From Gonatopus flavifemur (Eukaryota; Arthropoda; Insecta; Hymenoptera; Dryinidae), in the NCBI GenBank assembly GCA_018340375.1, contig JAFFJZ010000001.1:42896001-42960000 (forward strand): a DNA stretch of 64,000 bases, read 5' to 3'. The position numbers and the translations under genes were made by a program. The notes below the pieces were generated by a model. It was not told the DNA's origin. It made no database searches and was given only the letters and a program-made list of their open reading frames with translations. Each line of letters begins with the position of its first letter. Within the stretch, counting starts at the first letter, position 1. Shown piece after piece: positions 1 through 10,606 of the stretch.

Positions 1-315
1 CTGTCACCAAGTTTGGTCAATCACTCAAATGTGAACGTCCAATCAAACTTGGACGTCAATGAAAAATCTATCCTACTCTTCCAGCTCAAATTAGTATTGT
101 ATATCAATAATGACAACAACATCGATTGCAAGCATAGAACCAATATTAAATTTTAATATTGAACCAAGCTTGGATGCCAAGCATTGAACATTGTTATCAT
201 CCCAGACATCAATCTAGTTTGGTACCAATGTTAGCAACCAAGCTAGGCCCGGTGTTGAGTAGCATTGACTCAAGCTTGGCACCAAGCATGCTACGTTTGT
301 CAAAGCATACCTGGG
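1..315. repeat. Group B element, CAAGCTTGG type, truncated by the window start
   Basis: The sequence aligns over most of its length with 43321-43634, sharing the same order of words (CCAATATT, CAAGCTTGGCACCAAG, then GCATAC-TGGG at the end). The right end at 311-315 reads CTGGG, matching the CCCAGG-type terminus of the complete copy at 42956-43634. The left part lies outside the window. It is filled with the self-complementary words AAGCTTGG and CCAATATT. No coding content is visible. The repeat relationship is seen directly; classification as a DNA transposon is inferred from the ends of the other copy. Confidence 0.75.
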
Positions 316-1234
316 ATTCGGTCTTATTTTATATGAAATCGTGAATTTTACTACATACAGAAGTGTGAAATTTATGAGAACAATTGTTATTTCAAAAATA
401 ACTCCAACTTTTGCCTCAGATTATGCATTTATCTGTGGGGTACTATTTTGTCTTGTTGATATAATAGTTTTTCGTCCTTTCACTTCTGAGTTAATTATTA
501 TAACAATCTTTCTTTCCAATCTTTTTTTCACTCCAATGATCTCAGAACCTCGATCTCAAACTAAACAGTATGTGACGATAGATACCCGCTGGGGATTTAG
601 AATAGTTAACAACAAATTCCGACCGGGATTTTTGTTAGTTTCATCGTAACTCGAATATCATTCCTTGTCGTATACATAAATTTTATACAATGAAACACCA
701 GTTCTTAATATCTAAATATTGCGACATTGTTAGTTTTTCAAAGACATATGAAGATACTCATAATGAAAAAGAATTTCGTACAAATGAGATTGTTATATAG
801 TGATCATGGAATATTCCTCCGTTCAAAAACAGAGGGCTTAATAACTATTTATATCAAGAAATAAAACCAGTACTTCATAAAAGATTGCATTCCCTCATGG
901 GACCGTTGGAACAGTTTTGGAAATCACAATTATTCTAATAATTTTCATACCTCTATATATGTAGCATAGTGATTATTACCAGGAAGATGGTAAAGCATTC
1001 TATTCTTCCATACACTGCGAAAAATTCTAATTAGTTGAATTAACAAAATCAAGACAACCGTATCAGTTTAGTTGGAATACCCGAAGAATCAGTCATTCCA
1101 ATTGAAAAAAATGGTTGAATCAACTCTAAAAAGTGGTTGTCGTGTTTTTTAATCAACCTGATCAGTTGGGATGACTGAAAATTTGTCCGAGTGTAGGAAC
1201 ATTCACGAGTGTATATAAAATAAGACCGAATACC
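314..1234. repeat. Possible larger inverted-repeat element
   Basis: The arm at 314-343 (GGATTCGGTCTTATTTTATA onward) recurs in inverted orientation at 1204-1234. The arms are about 30 bp and bracket roughly 860 bp of AT-rich DNA containing the nested element at 1013-1193. No TSD is visible. A 102-codon open frame at 341-649 lies inside; it matches nothing I recognise and is probably chance. Confidence 0.4.
1013..1193. mobile_element. Group A non-autonomous DNA element, 181 bp
   Basis: The left end CACTGCGAAAAATT and the right end, read in reverse as CACTCGGACAAATT, are imperfect inverted repeats. TA flanks both sides (1011-1012 and 1194-1195). The interior is rich in CAACT/AGTTG words, including TGATCAGTTGGG. 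The TIR match is imperfect, so this is one of the weaker group A calls. Confidence 0.45.
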
Positions 1235-3109
1235 ATGTTAGCATGGCAAATATTACCATTCATTTCTCTCCGTGCGGGTGAAAATTTTCCCGATTGAAAA
1301 TCGGGCTATTCAAGGTCCTTTCCTAACTCAGACCACTCTAACTTGGATCTGAACGCGGCCTTGAATATGGCGATTTTGATTTCTACCCAGAAAAAAAACA
1401 TCGCCATCTTAGCCCAAGACGAGGCTGAAGTAAGGCCAGTACCTTATACGTACAATGATATGCAATGGGACGTAACATACAACATCTTGGAATAATGACT
1501 ATCTTTATGTCACAAATAAGGTCGGTTCTACCACTATACCACAATCTAAAGTTTGAAATTAATCGTAACCAGTGTATTGCGTGCAACGAGCACTATAACA
1601 TCGCCACGACCATTTATGTTTGATAGATGCATAGAGAATTTATTTCTGTGTAAACATAGTTTAATTCTAGCATTAATACCACAGAAGACCTATGCACCTG
1701 GATCACTCTTCAATCCACCATGCATAGTGTTTATATTCAAAAACGCCTAAGGGATCAATGGTTTAGGGAGCTGATTTTAGATTTAAACCACCTGAACATC
1801 AATGATATGCAATAATGAATTTATAGATAATGAAAATAAATTCCAAGAACAGTGATGAGAATAGCCTCTCGAAGATAGAGATTTCTCCATTTGAACACTG
1901 GAATGATGGATGCAACTTTCGATCCAAATACAACATCAATCAATTGCTGCCATCGCATAACGCATCAGTTATGTCTAATCACGATTAAATGAATCCCGGG
2001 TTCAGCTACTCCGACCTAATTTTTTTCTTTTCAATGGGAAAAATGAAGAAGCAGCGGTGAAGCAGAAGTTCATTCACTCGCCAAGAAAGTAGTTTTTCTC
2101 GTCTTTTCCCAATGATCTAATGGAGAAGCAGAGAAAAACCTTTTGGGTCATCCTTACGAACAACGCATTTTCTCATTTTTTCTCCTCTTTTTCAACGCAT
2201 CACCAAAAAATTGGATTCATTATGAGCAGACGTACGTTATCTATATATGTCTTGGGAGGTCCATAATGGAAGTACAACAATAATGAAATTATCATTCAGC
2301 GTGACAAGGAATTCCGATGAAATTCAGTGATGAGAAAATTGAAAAGTGTCTATAAGAGGTGGAGTGATATTGATGGAAGAGAAGCCAAACATAAAATATA
2401 CACAAGTATCAAGTACGAATGCAACAAACATGCTATGAATGACGTATTCAAGAACGAGAAAGCAATACGAAAAAAAAGAGCATCGTGTAATGGATGGGTA
2501 AAATACGTGGAAAGGAATGTAAAGAACAGAAGGAGTAGAAGTGGAATACGAGAGAAGGAGATCGGGGAAGGAGAAACAAGCGTGCAAAGGTGAAAAAGCA
2601 AGATGGAATGATGAAAAACTTAAGTAAAGCAAAGCGAAATAAAATTGCGAGAGGGGATGAGAGGATGAAAAAAGGGAAAGAGAGGGAATGAGAAGAGGGG
2701 ATAAAGGAAAATATGAGATGAAGAGAAAAAAGAGCACACCGGTGAAATGGATGCTAAATATAGACAGGGTTGCCAGGTTGCAGAAACAGCCGCCGCCCCT
2801 TTGAGCATTGGGACGCGTCAGTTCGCCCCGAAGGGTGAGGTTTTATGTGTGTGCTCGCATGTGTCTGTATATATAAAAGTGTCAAAGTATGCGTGTATGT
2901 CGATGACACGGGTCGAGGATACTATTCATATATATTTGTAGCCTAGTAGTGGTAATGGCGATGTGGTGGGATAGGGTGCAAGCGCCGGCAAGGTCGCGTC
3001 ATTGATCGAAGTGGAAAGGGATAGAAGGGGTGGTGGAAGGCGTTGTGACGCTCCTAATGACGTCATAGCACGTCGGTACCCGCAGGCGCCGTACTGTGAT
3101 GTTATGACT
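1235..3109. other. No gene recognised; purine-rich tract
   Basis: No coding or structured feature can be supported. The segment 2510-2720 is strongly purine-rich (GGAGA/GAAGG words), which explains the overlapping open frames on the opposite strand there. The segment 2760-3100 is unusually CpG- and GC-rich for this window and contains a perfect TGACGTCA (3058-3065), the consensus for CREB/ATF factors. Regulatory function is speculation. Confidence 0.4.
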
Positions 3110-3187
3110 CTCCTGCTACTGCTGCTGTTGGTGCTGCTACTGCCACTGTTGCTACTACTACTGCTGCTCTTACTACTGTTACTGTTA
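3110..3187 (+). repeat. Imperfect (CTG/CTA)n trinucleotide repeat
   Basis: About 26 trinucleotides of CTG, CTA, CTC, TTG and similar. The plus-strand frame would read as poly-leucine, but no gene context supports translation. It is a low-complexity microsatellite. Confidence 0.85.
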
Positions 3188-5500
3188 CATTCTCTCCTTA
3201 GATATACTTTATTCCCGTCTTAGTCTCTGCACTTGTTTTGATCATTCTGCCGGGCATTCATAATACCATCGTACTCTCAACAATACTACGCTGGAATTTG
3301 ATATTTCGCAGGATTCCCTGCAGTTACTCCTTCATCTCCTTCAAAGAGAGGTCTGAATCATCTGATCTAGAATTGAATTCACTGTGATACCTCGTAACCT
3401 AAGAACAGATTGAACCTATGAAAATGTTCCATAGTAAATTCCATGTCCATGAGCAGTCGGTATGTTCTTCCATGGCTATAATCTTATCATAAATGTTATT
3501 CTAAATTCTCTTCGACGGAAGTACCTGATTCGCAAGCTTGACAATAACACCCTGCAAAGATATTATTATAATAACCTCTAAATACCTCTATATTGCTTGA
3601 ATAATATGAATCATATATATTACAAAAGTACTTGTACTCCGCAAATGGAATTTCAGATCCTCTTGTATGATCCAACCATTCGAAATGAACGAGGATGAAT
3701 TAATTATCATTCAAATGTCATTCAAGAAATTTCATGCTCAGATGAATTCAATGTATACGCGAACCAACTTGATATAACTAACTGGATCTACGATCTACGA
3801 TTCTTACGATTGATTTAACGTTATATAATTACAGTTCATTCATTACCTTAATTAAGCTCATTTCGAATGACTGAAATTTATTTTCTGTGGAGACTTTTGC
3901 AGTTTTGTAATTTATCTGAGGAGTTCATTTGTTCAAGTTGATGTGTACTCGAAGCATTGATTAAAGACTCAAGTTGAACGGAGTTTGTTAAATCGTTCTA
4001 ATTTTTCAACCTCATCGAACTTTGCAACTTTAAATTTTGTTGCTAATTGATCGATTGAACCACCACCAACCTTGTTATATTCGTGGACAAGGAATTGAAG
4101 AGTTCTTTGAATTATTTTGCAGATTTTCTATATCAATTTCATCATCAACGCGATCGCTCAAATAATAACAAACTTCCCCAAAAGTCTCTTGAACGTAAAG
4201 GAAATTGCACTCCGTACTCGATTATTTATTGGAACTTTGAAGTTGTGAATTTTGAATGAACAATGATGAATTTTTGAAATGTTCGAAATTTGATTTCTAT
4301 GTCAGGAGAAACAATCATCGACCGATGTTTCGGTGCTGTTTAATGATTCACGATGGGTTTCCTTGCATCGCTTGCTTGGTTGATGAAGTAACCCAACAAT
4401 GAAGTTGAATATATTTTGTATTGAATATTCATCACTACATAATATATGAAAAATACATTGGATTCATTTCGGCCAGTTTTGTGTGATCCAATGTCAGGGT
4501 TGCAGCATGTTAGCGCCAATGATATATTCTCATTTGCGTACGTGCGTGATCTCTAACCTAGATAACATGTAAGCTTGTCATGAGCTGGTCAGACTTGTCA
4601 TTCGATTGTTTTTGACTTGTTATCGACAACTGCTATAACTCTGCTGAAAGGGTTTTGTAAGCTTGTACCCTTTGCCATGTGTCAACTAGGAGGCTTATGT
4701 CAACCTTGTCACAATCTCGCCTGACAACATTGCAGCAAGGCGATGACTTCAAAAATTGTATTTCTAATTTTTTCTAGTCTGCGCAACGAATCTCATTCCA
4801 AAAGATATTTTTAGAATAAATACGTATGAAATCTGATTGCAGAAACGTTTACATCTAATCAAGAATTATATGAAAGTTTAAAGAAGAATTGATCTTTCAA
4901 ATCTGATAGATTTATTCAGATATTCTGATCAGAGAATCTTTTCTTCTCCTTTTGGTAAAATTCAACTGTTTAAAATTCTGGTAAAACTTTCATGTAAGAT
5001 GGGGTGATTTACAATGAATCATTCTATGACCTCTGGAGTAATGTGAAGATGGTAGGAGACCCTGCAGGTGTGCATAGACCATGCGAATGAGACTAAAACG
5101 GATATTGATATTCTGTAGAGCTCTATGCGATATAAATATCAGATCTAGTCTCATCCGCATATCTTGGGTGCATCGAAAACACATTCTGTCGTGCTTGCAT
5201 TACTTTGGCCATTATTCACAGGAAAACCTGACGCAAAGAAGGAAAGTTTACATGGGAATGTGATAGTGATTTTTCATAAAATCTTGAAGGAAATATATCT
5301 TATATTGGTTTATGACATGCCGTTCAACGAGAACATCATGTTCAGAATACTCTCCAGTTGAGGGAATCCCTATAAATCATCATTATCAGCCTTGTGAGGA
5401 GAGACAATTTGAAAATCGTTCGACTGAATGTGAAAGATTACAGTGCATGGAGTGAGTCATAATATTTTGGGGTCATACTTCTGAAGCACTATATGAAGTA
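3188..5500. other. No gene; CTTGTC/GACAAG-rich patch
   Basis: No gene is recognised. Between about 4480 and 4735 the words CTTGTC and GACAAC/GACTTG recur (for example AAGCTTGTCATGAGC and AGACTTGTCATTC), the same word-repeat style as the defined elements, but I could not locate ends. A short inverted repeat lies at 5079-5160 (GAATGAGACTAAAACGGATA against its reverse near 5140). The rest is AT-rich sequence with nothing identifiable. Confidence 0.35.
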
Positions 5501-5723
5501 CACTGTCAGAAATATTATGAAGTTTTTTTCAATACCGTACATGAACTCAGGTTAATACACATTTTACATTAAATTTAATGTACCAAAACATTGAAAAAAT
5601 ATAGATTTTGCTATAGTTTACATTAAATTTAATGTAAAATGTGTATGAGACTCAATTCATGCGCGTATTTGAAAAAACCTTCCAGCAAATACATTAAAAT
5701 TAATGCAGAAATTTCTAACAATG
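5501..5723. mobile_element. Group A element, CACTGTTAGAAA subfamily, 223 bp
   Basis: The left end CACTGTCAGAAAT and the right end ATTTCTAACAATG are inverted, with TA on each side (5499-5500 and 5724-5725). Nearly the whole element folds on itself. The strongest part is the pair ACATTTTACATTAAATTT (5553-5582) and its complement (5617-5646). No coding capacity. Related copies are at 47035, 48381 and 56176. It is a MITE in form; superfamily is uncertain. Confidence 0.8.
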
Positions 5724-6677
5724 TAGATTACAAAGATTATGTATACGGTAAATCGCTAACATAAGCCGTACTTGAGTATGACGAGACCTTTCTAAATATT
5801 CTACGCTCATGTGATTATGCATGGACTGTGCAGATGGCACTGTTCTGGATAGAATTGAAAAATGCATTCTGGAATAAGACTTCGCACGAGACTCGCATCA
5901 TAGAAAAATAAAATAGTGACCAATAATTTCTCAAATCTCTCGTAATATCCGAATGATCAAGATAATTCGAGAGTACAGATGGAATCAACGGAATGGGGTG
6001 CAACCTTGATTATTTAAATAGAGTCAACAGAGATATATATCAAAATATGCAACGAGACCTGCACCGAACCCGTTACCGAGACTGACAGAATATTTTAGTT
6101 CTCCTCTTCAATGGAATCGGAATTCCATATGATTTTTTCACATTTTAGGTAGAAGCTTGATTCCGTTCAAAATTTTTATATCTTGAATTGTTAGCACAGT
6201 GGATATAGATCATTCTTCAACTTGAGACGAGAGTCTCGTGCGAAGCCCTATTCTGGAGATAGATGCCAGATCAGGTTTTGATATGGCATCGCATGGTCCT
6301 GATGTGGTCCCTATATCAATTTCTACTCGGGGATATTAGAAAGTTGAAAAAACCCCCATCGCAATCATCCGGACCCACAATTTTGTAAATGTTAGTTTTT
6401 CATCAGATGGGTTGTACTTGGTTTATAAACGTGGATGGATCCGATAAAAAAAATCCCTGTCAAATACACGGAAAAAAATCAACTATTGATGTTACTGGAG
6501 TTCCGATTACTATTTAGACAGTGAAAAATATCTGTCACGTGCACCGGAATTCTTGGCAAATTAACCAAGGTTACAGTAAATTTGATGATAATCCTAGTGT
6601 GAATGGAATATATTCTTTGCTCTCCAAAATTGATAGGTTCGGTTTACTTCAATGAGGAGTTTCCAATTCTTCGATTT
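5724..6677. other. No gene; possible solitary element end
   Basis: Nothing coding is seen. At 6467 a typical group A left terminus preceded by TA (TACACGGAAAAAAATCAAC) occurs, but I find no matching right end. It may be a truncated copy. Confidence 0.35.
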
Positions 6678-6886
6678 TCTTAAGGGGATATTAGCGACCC
6701 CTGGAGATGCAACCAGACCCATTGGTTAGAAACGGACCTAACCAAAACTATTCTGACAAATTATTCGAAAACAAAGGAGTAAAATCAAAATATCGCTCTG
6801 TACAGACCTTCTTCAATCAATAAAGATGGTCTGTACAGAGCGATATTTTCCGTTTATTGCTCTATTTTCTAATAATTTGTCAGAAA
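6678..6886. repeat. Palindromic element, TTAAGGGGATA / CTGTACAGAG type
   Basis: It begins with CTTAAGGGGATATTAGCG, contains GGACCTAACC, and ends in a hairpin. One arm, AATATCGCTCTGTACAGACC (6788-6808), faces its complement at 6828-6850, and an outer pair TTCTGACAAATTATT / AATAATTTGTCAGAA (6751-6885) encloses it. The same three landmarks recur at 54032-54250, so this is a dispersed family. No coding capacity and no clear TSD. Confidence 0.6.
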
Positions 6887-7350
6887 AGATTCCGCTCGAG
6901 TTGCATCGTCAGGGGCCGCTGGTATCCCTTTAATGATAATCTGATCGAGACGTTGAAAGCTAGAAGGGAGTGGAGCTCTTTCAACAGCTTACTTGACAAG
7001 GATTTCTTCTTCTCATCCATTCACATTCTTGAACCAAGTGCAGGTCATCCAGTTAATATTCTGAGGATGTTCATGAGACATGCTCCAGAACTTCTAAGGA
7101 TCTTTTTACCATTCCTAACCTATTGTGTTACTTACCTTATAGTGTCCTGTGAAATCAAAGATACCAATAGCCGCAATGAAGCTGAGTCGATATAAGCGGT
7201 GAACCCGTACGGTAAGAATGGTAAGGTTTGTGGTTTCGAATCTTCCGTGAGATGGAGAATTTCCTTGTAATTACACTGCTAGAAAATTCCTTGATTTCAA
7301 TACAAAAATTGATATAAAATTTTATAAGTGCTTATTGAATTCAAGAACAT
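6887..7350. other. No supported feature
   Basis: A 112-codon open frame at 6857-7195 overlaps the end of the preceding hairpin and resembles no family I know. A TTTCGAATC near 7231 resembles a tRNA T-arm but lacks the rest of a cloverleaf. Confidence 0.3.
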
Positions 7351-7560
7351 TCTAAGAAAAGCATCCCGTAGAACCGGAAGTTACCAGAGTTTTTTATCCA
7401 AAGCATTAAAAGATAATTTATTAAAAAAAAACAATCGACCGTACCTTGTATTGGTATAGAACTAGATTTGACTGACTGATTTGTCCCAGTTTATTCAATT
7501 ATCTTTGAGAAGTTGGGGTAGAAACATCTAATAACTATCGATTCTGCAGGATGGTCTTCA
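7351..7560. mobile_element. Degenerate copy of the GCATCCCGTAGAA MITE
   Basis: The left end GCATCCCGTAGAACCGGAAG and the right end GATTCTGCAGGATGGTC are imperfect inverted repeats of the same kind as the better-preserved element at 9494-9703 (GTATCCCGTAGAAGCCGAAG). Length is similar, about 210 bp. Non-coding. Confidence 0.55.
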
Positions 7561-8644
7561 GGAGAGCTTATCATGAAACGACCGAATAATAAGGTGAATT
7601 TCGAGGGTTTTCTTTATAGATCATAATAAATAAACGACCAGTGTTTTTCAATCACCGATTTATCAAGTCTTATGATAGAAAAAATTTCTCGTAGTAAAAA
7701 GTTATATAAATTAAAGCAAGCGTCATTTGGAATATCAAGGGGTAACGTCACTTTGAACTCTCCAAAACTTACGCTTTTTGAGATTTTTTTTCTTTGAAGA
7801 AGGAGAAAGTTTCCATCCAAATTGAACTACCAAATAATTTATTTTTGAATATTATTCTTAAAAATGGTGGCTTGACAGGTGATTGGAGCGCTGTGAAAAT
7901 TCATAGTCTTGCGGTGAGGGAAATAACTCGATCCAGGATTGACCTGGAACAATCAACCAAAGATAAGATAATCAATTTCTGTAACTCAACAGCTAGTACA
8001 ATACGTATCTGTTTTGAAAAATATGCATTCTTCACGAAATGGCATCGATTCGAAGAAAAAAGTAGTATTTTCACTCTAAATTCCGTGATTTGATATTGAA
8101 TAAAAAAAACGCAAGTATTAATATTTCGAATACCCGTACGTATTGTACTAGATTAACATATCACGAATACAATGAAAAAACACCCCAAAGTGATTGATTG
8201 AGAACTGGGGGAGCTGGAGCTCTCACTGATTTCCGAAATGCTGTTTTAAGATAAACACGTTCAAAGTTTCAAGCGTTATGACTGATTATTCCTAATATTT
8301 CTATGTCTACAGCAACGTCGCCACCTATCGGTGTGTCCAATGAAACAATATCTTATAAGGCAATGATTGAATCCGAGCAAGAATGGGTCCAAGGTGTCGT
8401 TTTCGAAAGACGACGCGCTAGAACGTTAACGTGCTTGTGTGTGTTTCTACTTCTACGTTACAACAATTACTCTTCCACTTCAAATATCGATTAGCAACTT
8501 ACGGTATATCATTTTCATGTTCTTGCATAGTACTTTGTAACTGATACAAGTACGTATATATATATATATGAGGAAGGGAAAATGATCAAGAAGGAAGAGA
8601 GGAAGGTATAGTAGGAGGGGAGAGGCAATGATAAGGAACAGGTA
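7561..8644. other. No gene recognised; (TA)n microsatellite
   Basis: A 99-codon plus frame (7794-8093) ends at a stop and has no recognisable domain, so I do not call it. A short (TA)n run is at about 8554-8568, followed by a purine-rich stretch to about 8635. Confidence 0.35.
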
Positions 8645-8869
8645 CACGGAAAAAACAATTTAGCTGCAGTAGCTAAGTAGCTAGCACGGACACGGACAGC
8701 CATTAAATTAGCTCCTGTAGCTAAATTTTGGCTGTCACAGCAAAAAAATTTGCATTTGTAGTTAATTTATTTGCGGTAACAGCTAAAATTTAGCTGCAGG
8801 AGCTAATTTAATGGCTGTTCGCGTCCGTGCTAGCTACTTAGCTGCTGCAGCTAAATTATTTTTTCCGTG
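8645..8869. mobile_element. Group A element, AGCT-word family, copy 1 (225 bp)
   Basis: Ends are CACGGAAAAAACAATTTAGC and its complement, flanked by TA (8643-8644 and 8870-8871). Almost the whole element is one imperfect palindrome. AGCT occurs eleven times, mostly as TAGCTGCAG/CTGCAGCTAA. The outer arm contains GCACGGACACGGACAGCC and its complement. The copy at 55130-55354 has exactly the same length and is closely similar throughout. Short frames on both strands inside it are by-products of the palindrome. Non-coding MITE. Confidence 0.9.
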
Positions 8870-9493
8870 TAGAGGAGGGACTTGGTCGCTGATCGTCGAA
8901 CGGATAAGTCGAACGTATCAAGTACTTGAAATAATCAAATTTAAGACACATGTCTCTATAGAAAGCCAAAGACTTCATTCAGGTCCGCCACTCTATACGA
9001 AATAATTGCTGACCATAATGGTCAAGAAGGACGATCACTAAAAGGATATTCTGAAGGATGACTCTGGAGAAAATGAAGAATTTTTACATCCTGAGATGAC
9101 CAACACGGAATAATTCTTAACGAGAGACAGAGAGAAAAAGGCCAGATTACAAATCCAAATCTCAACGACACGCTTCCGTTAGTGCGACCAAGCTAAGATA
9201 AGTTATTGCCTCTCTTCCTTCATTATTCCGATATATATTGAATCAAGAATTTTCATACAGTCGATATTATTGCCGTTATAAGATATTTTACACATGACTA
9301 TTATTCTGATCTAAATGATTGCGAAACCGATATCAGTTATTGCAAATAAGGAAACCGATGTACACGGTTGACCTTCACACGAATTTATTTCATGTACCGT
9401 TCTATCTCGCTTTTGTCAATAGAATTCAAATACCAAGTTGTCAACTATTAAAAGTTGTGATTTTCTCAGAAAGTGTCTTTATCTTTTATTTCT
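8870..9493. other. No supported feature
   Basis: AT-rich sequence with no repeat, RNA gene or coding signal that I can support. Confidence 0.3.
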
Positions 9494-9703
9494 TAAGGGT
9501 ATCCCGTAGAAGCCGAAGTTACTAGATCTCTCTTCCCAAAGAACTCGAAGATGACTGAATACAATTAATTAAAACAACTAGCAAGACCTTCTGTTGATGT
9601 GGAAGAAGGTTCGGCTGGTTGTTATATTCCATTTTATTGAGTCATCTTTGAGTATTTTGGGAAAAACAATCTAGTCACTTCGGCTTCTGCGGGATACTCT
9701 TGA
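9494..9703. mobile_element. MITE with GTATCCCGTAGAAGCCGAAG ends
   Basis: The left arm GTATCCCGTAGAAGCCGAAG followed by TTACTAGAT faces ATCTAGTCACTTCGGCTTCT then GCGGGATAC on the right. The arms are about 33 bp with few mismatches, and the total is about 210 bp. The interior also pairs partly. A decayed relative lies at 7351-7560. No TSD could be fixed. Confidence 0.75.
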
Positions 9704-9887
9704 TAACGTGATCACATTCATATATAGGCTTCAGCAATCAGAATACTTTCAATAATATTCTCAATCATATATTAATCACTTCAAAAATCGAGAAAACTCC
9801 CATCTTTGATGGAGAGTAGTTAAAAACTTTGTGCCAAAAAAAATTTTTTTGATTTTTTGAAAATTTCAAAGTGGCGTCACCCTTTGA

Positions 9888-10195
9888 CCCGTGTGGAAAT
9901 TTCTCCCGGGCTCAGACCTAGGCCAGGTTTATAATCCCTACTTGAAAAGTGGCCCCAACTTGGAATGTTACGCTTCTCAATCTAGGCCCCATAATGGTAT
10001 CAAATATCCAGGCAAAACAATGGTAGCCAACTCGGGGCCTATAAGGGCTGTGGGTGGGCATTCCTGGAATATACTGGCAACCTCAACTGAGGCCCGCATG
10101 GGCCATGGGTGGGCGACCTTATATTGGATGTCTGAGATATGTCTCTACGGGGCCAGGGTCTACCTTAGGATGCCCAGGATTGATTTCCACACGGG
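9888..10195. mobile_element. Group B element, GGGCC-word family (308 bp)
   Basis: Ends CCCGTGTGGAAAT (9888-9900) and ATTTCCACACGGG (10183-10195) are perfect inverted repeats. GGCCC/GGGCC words occur throughout (AGGCCCCATA, GGGGCCTATAAGGGC, GGCCCGCATGGGCC). Flanking dinucleotides are GA and AA, so there is no clear TSD. A 113-codon plus frame (9891-10232) runs through it and is an artefact of the GC-rich repeat. The larger element at 14787-16326 is of the same family. Confidence 0.75.
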
Positions 10196-10371
10196 AAATG
10201 GCGAGCGAAGCGAGGGCCGGTTTCAGCATTGAATTGCGAGTGGAGCAGGAACAAGTCTAATGCACCAGTGCCACCGCAGCAAGTTTCAATCTTCAGACCA
10301 GTGTTGTGAAACCTCCTCATTTACTGGAGGAAAATTGCAGTAATTACATGGACATGCTGGATTCATCAATA

Positions 10372-10606
10372 CACGCAGAAAAATATATTTTAAAAATTCC
10401 CATAATTTATTGAGGATCAGCGCCAGTCTGTGATGAATGAAATTATTCACCCAAATATAGCTTCAAAAGTACCATAATTTCTTGTAGAAATACGTCTAAT
10501 TATGGGACTTTTTAAAAGTAAATTCAAGTGAAAACTCTATCCATCAGAGACTGGCGCTGATCCTCAATAAATTATGGGACTTTTCAACACATCTGTCTCC
10601 TGCGTG
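10372..10606. mobile_element. Group A element with CACGCAG ends (235 bp)
   Basis: CACGCAGAAAAAT at the left and CTCCTGCGTG at the right are flanked by TA on both sides (10370-10371 and 10607-10608). A long inner inverted repeat is nearly perfect: CCCATAATTTATTGAGGATC then AGCGCCAGTCT on the left, with its complement near 10540-10590. Non-coding. Confidence 0.85.

Noticed and set aside
1260..1275. TTTCTCTCCGTG resembling a group A right end
   Set aside because: Followed by CG and without a plausible left partner; possibly a solo remnant.
2324..2737. Overlapping minus-strand frames of 137 and 83 codons rich in Ser/Phe/Leu
   Set aside because: They are explained by the purine-rich plus strand (GA words), which gives stop-free frames by composition.
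3002..3223. Poly-leucine frame
   Set aside because: A direct consequence of the (CTG/CTA)n microsatellite.
6467..6620. Possible complete group A element starting TACACGGAAAAAAATC
   Set aside because: No right terminus with a matching flank; the best candidate, CTAGTG followed by TG near 6600, mismatches in TIR and TSD.
7190..7250. Possible tRNA (TTTCGAATC T-arm-like)
   Set aside because: No acceptor stem or anticodon arm could be formed around it.
9891..10232. 113-codon plus frame
   Set aside because: It coincides with the GGGCC element 9888-10195; GC-rich repeated words remove stop codons.
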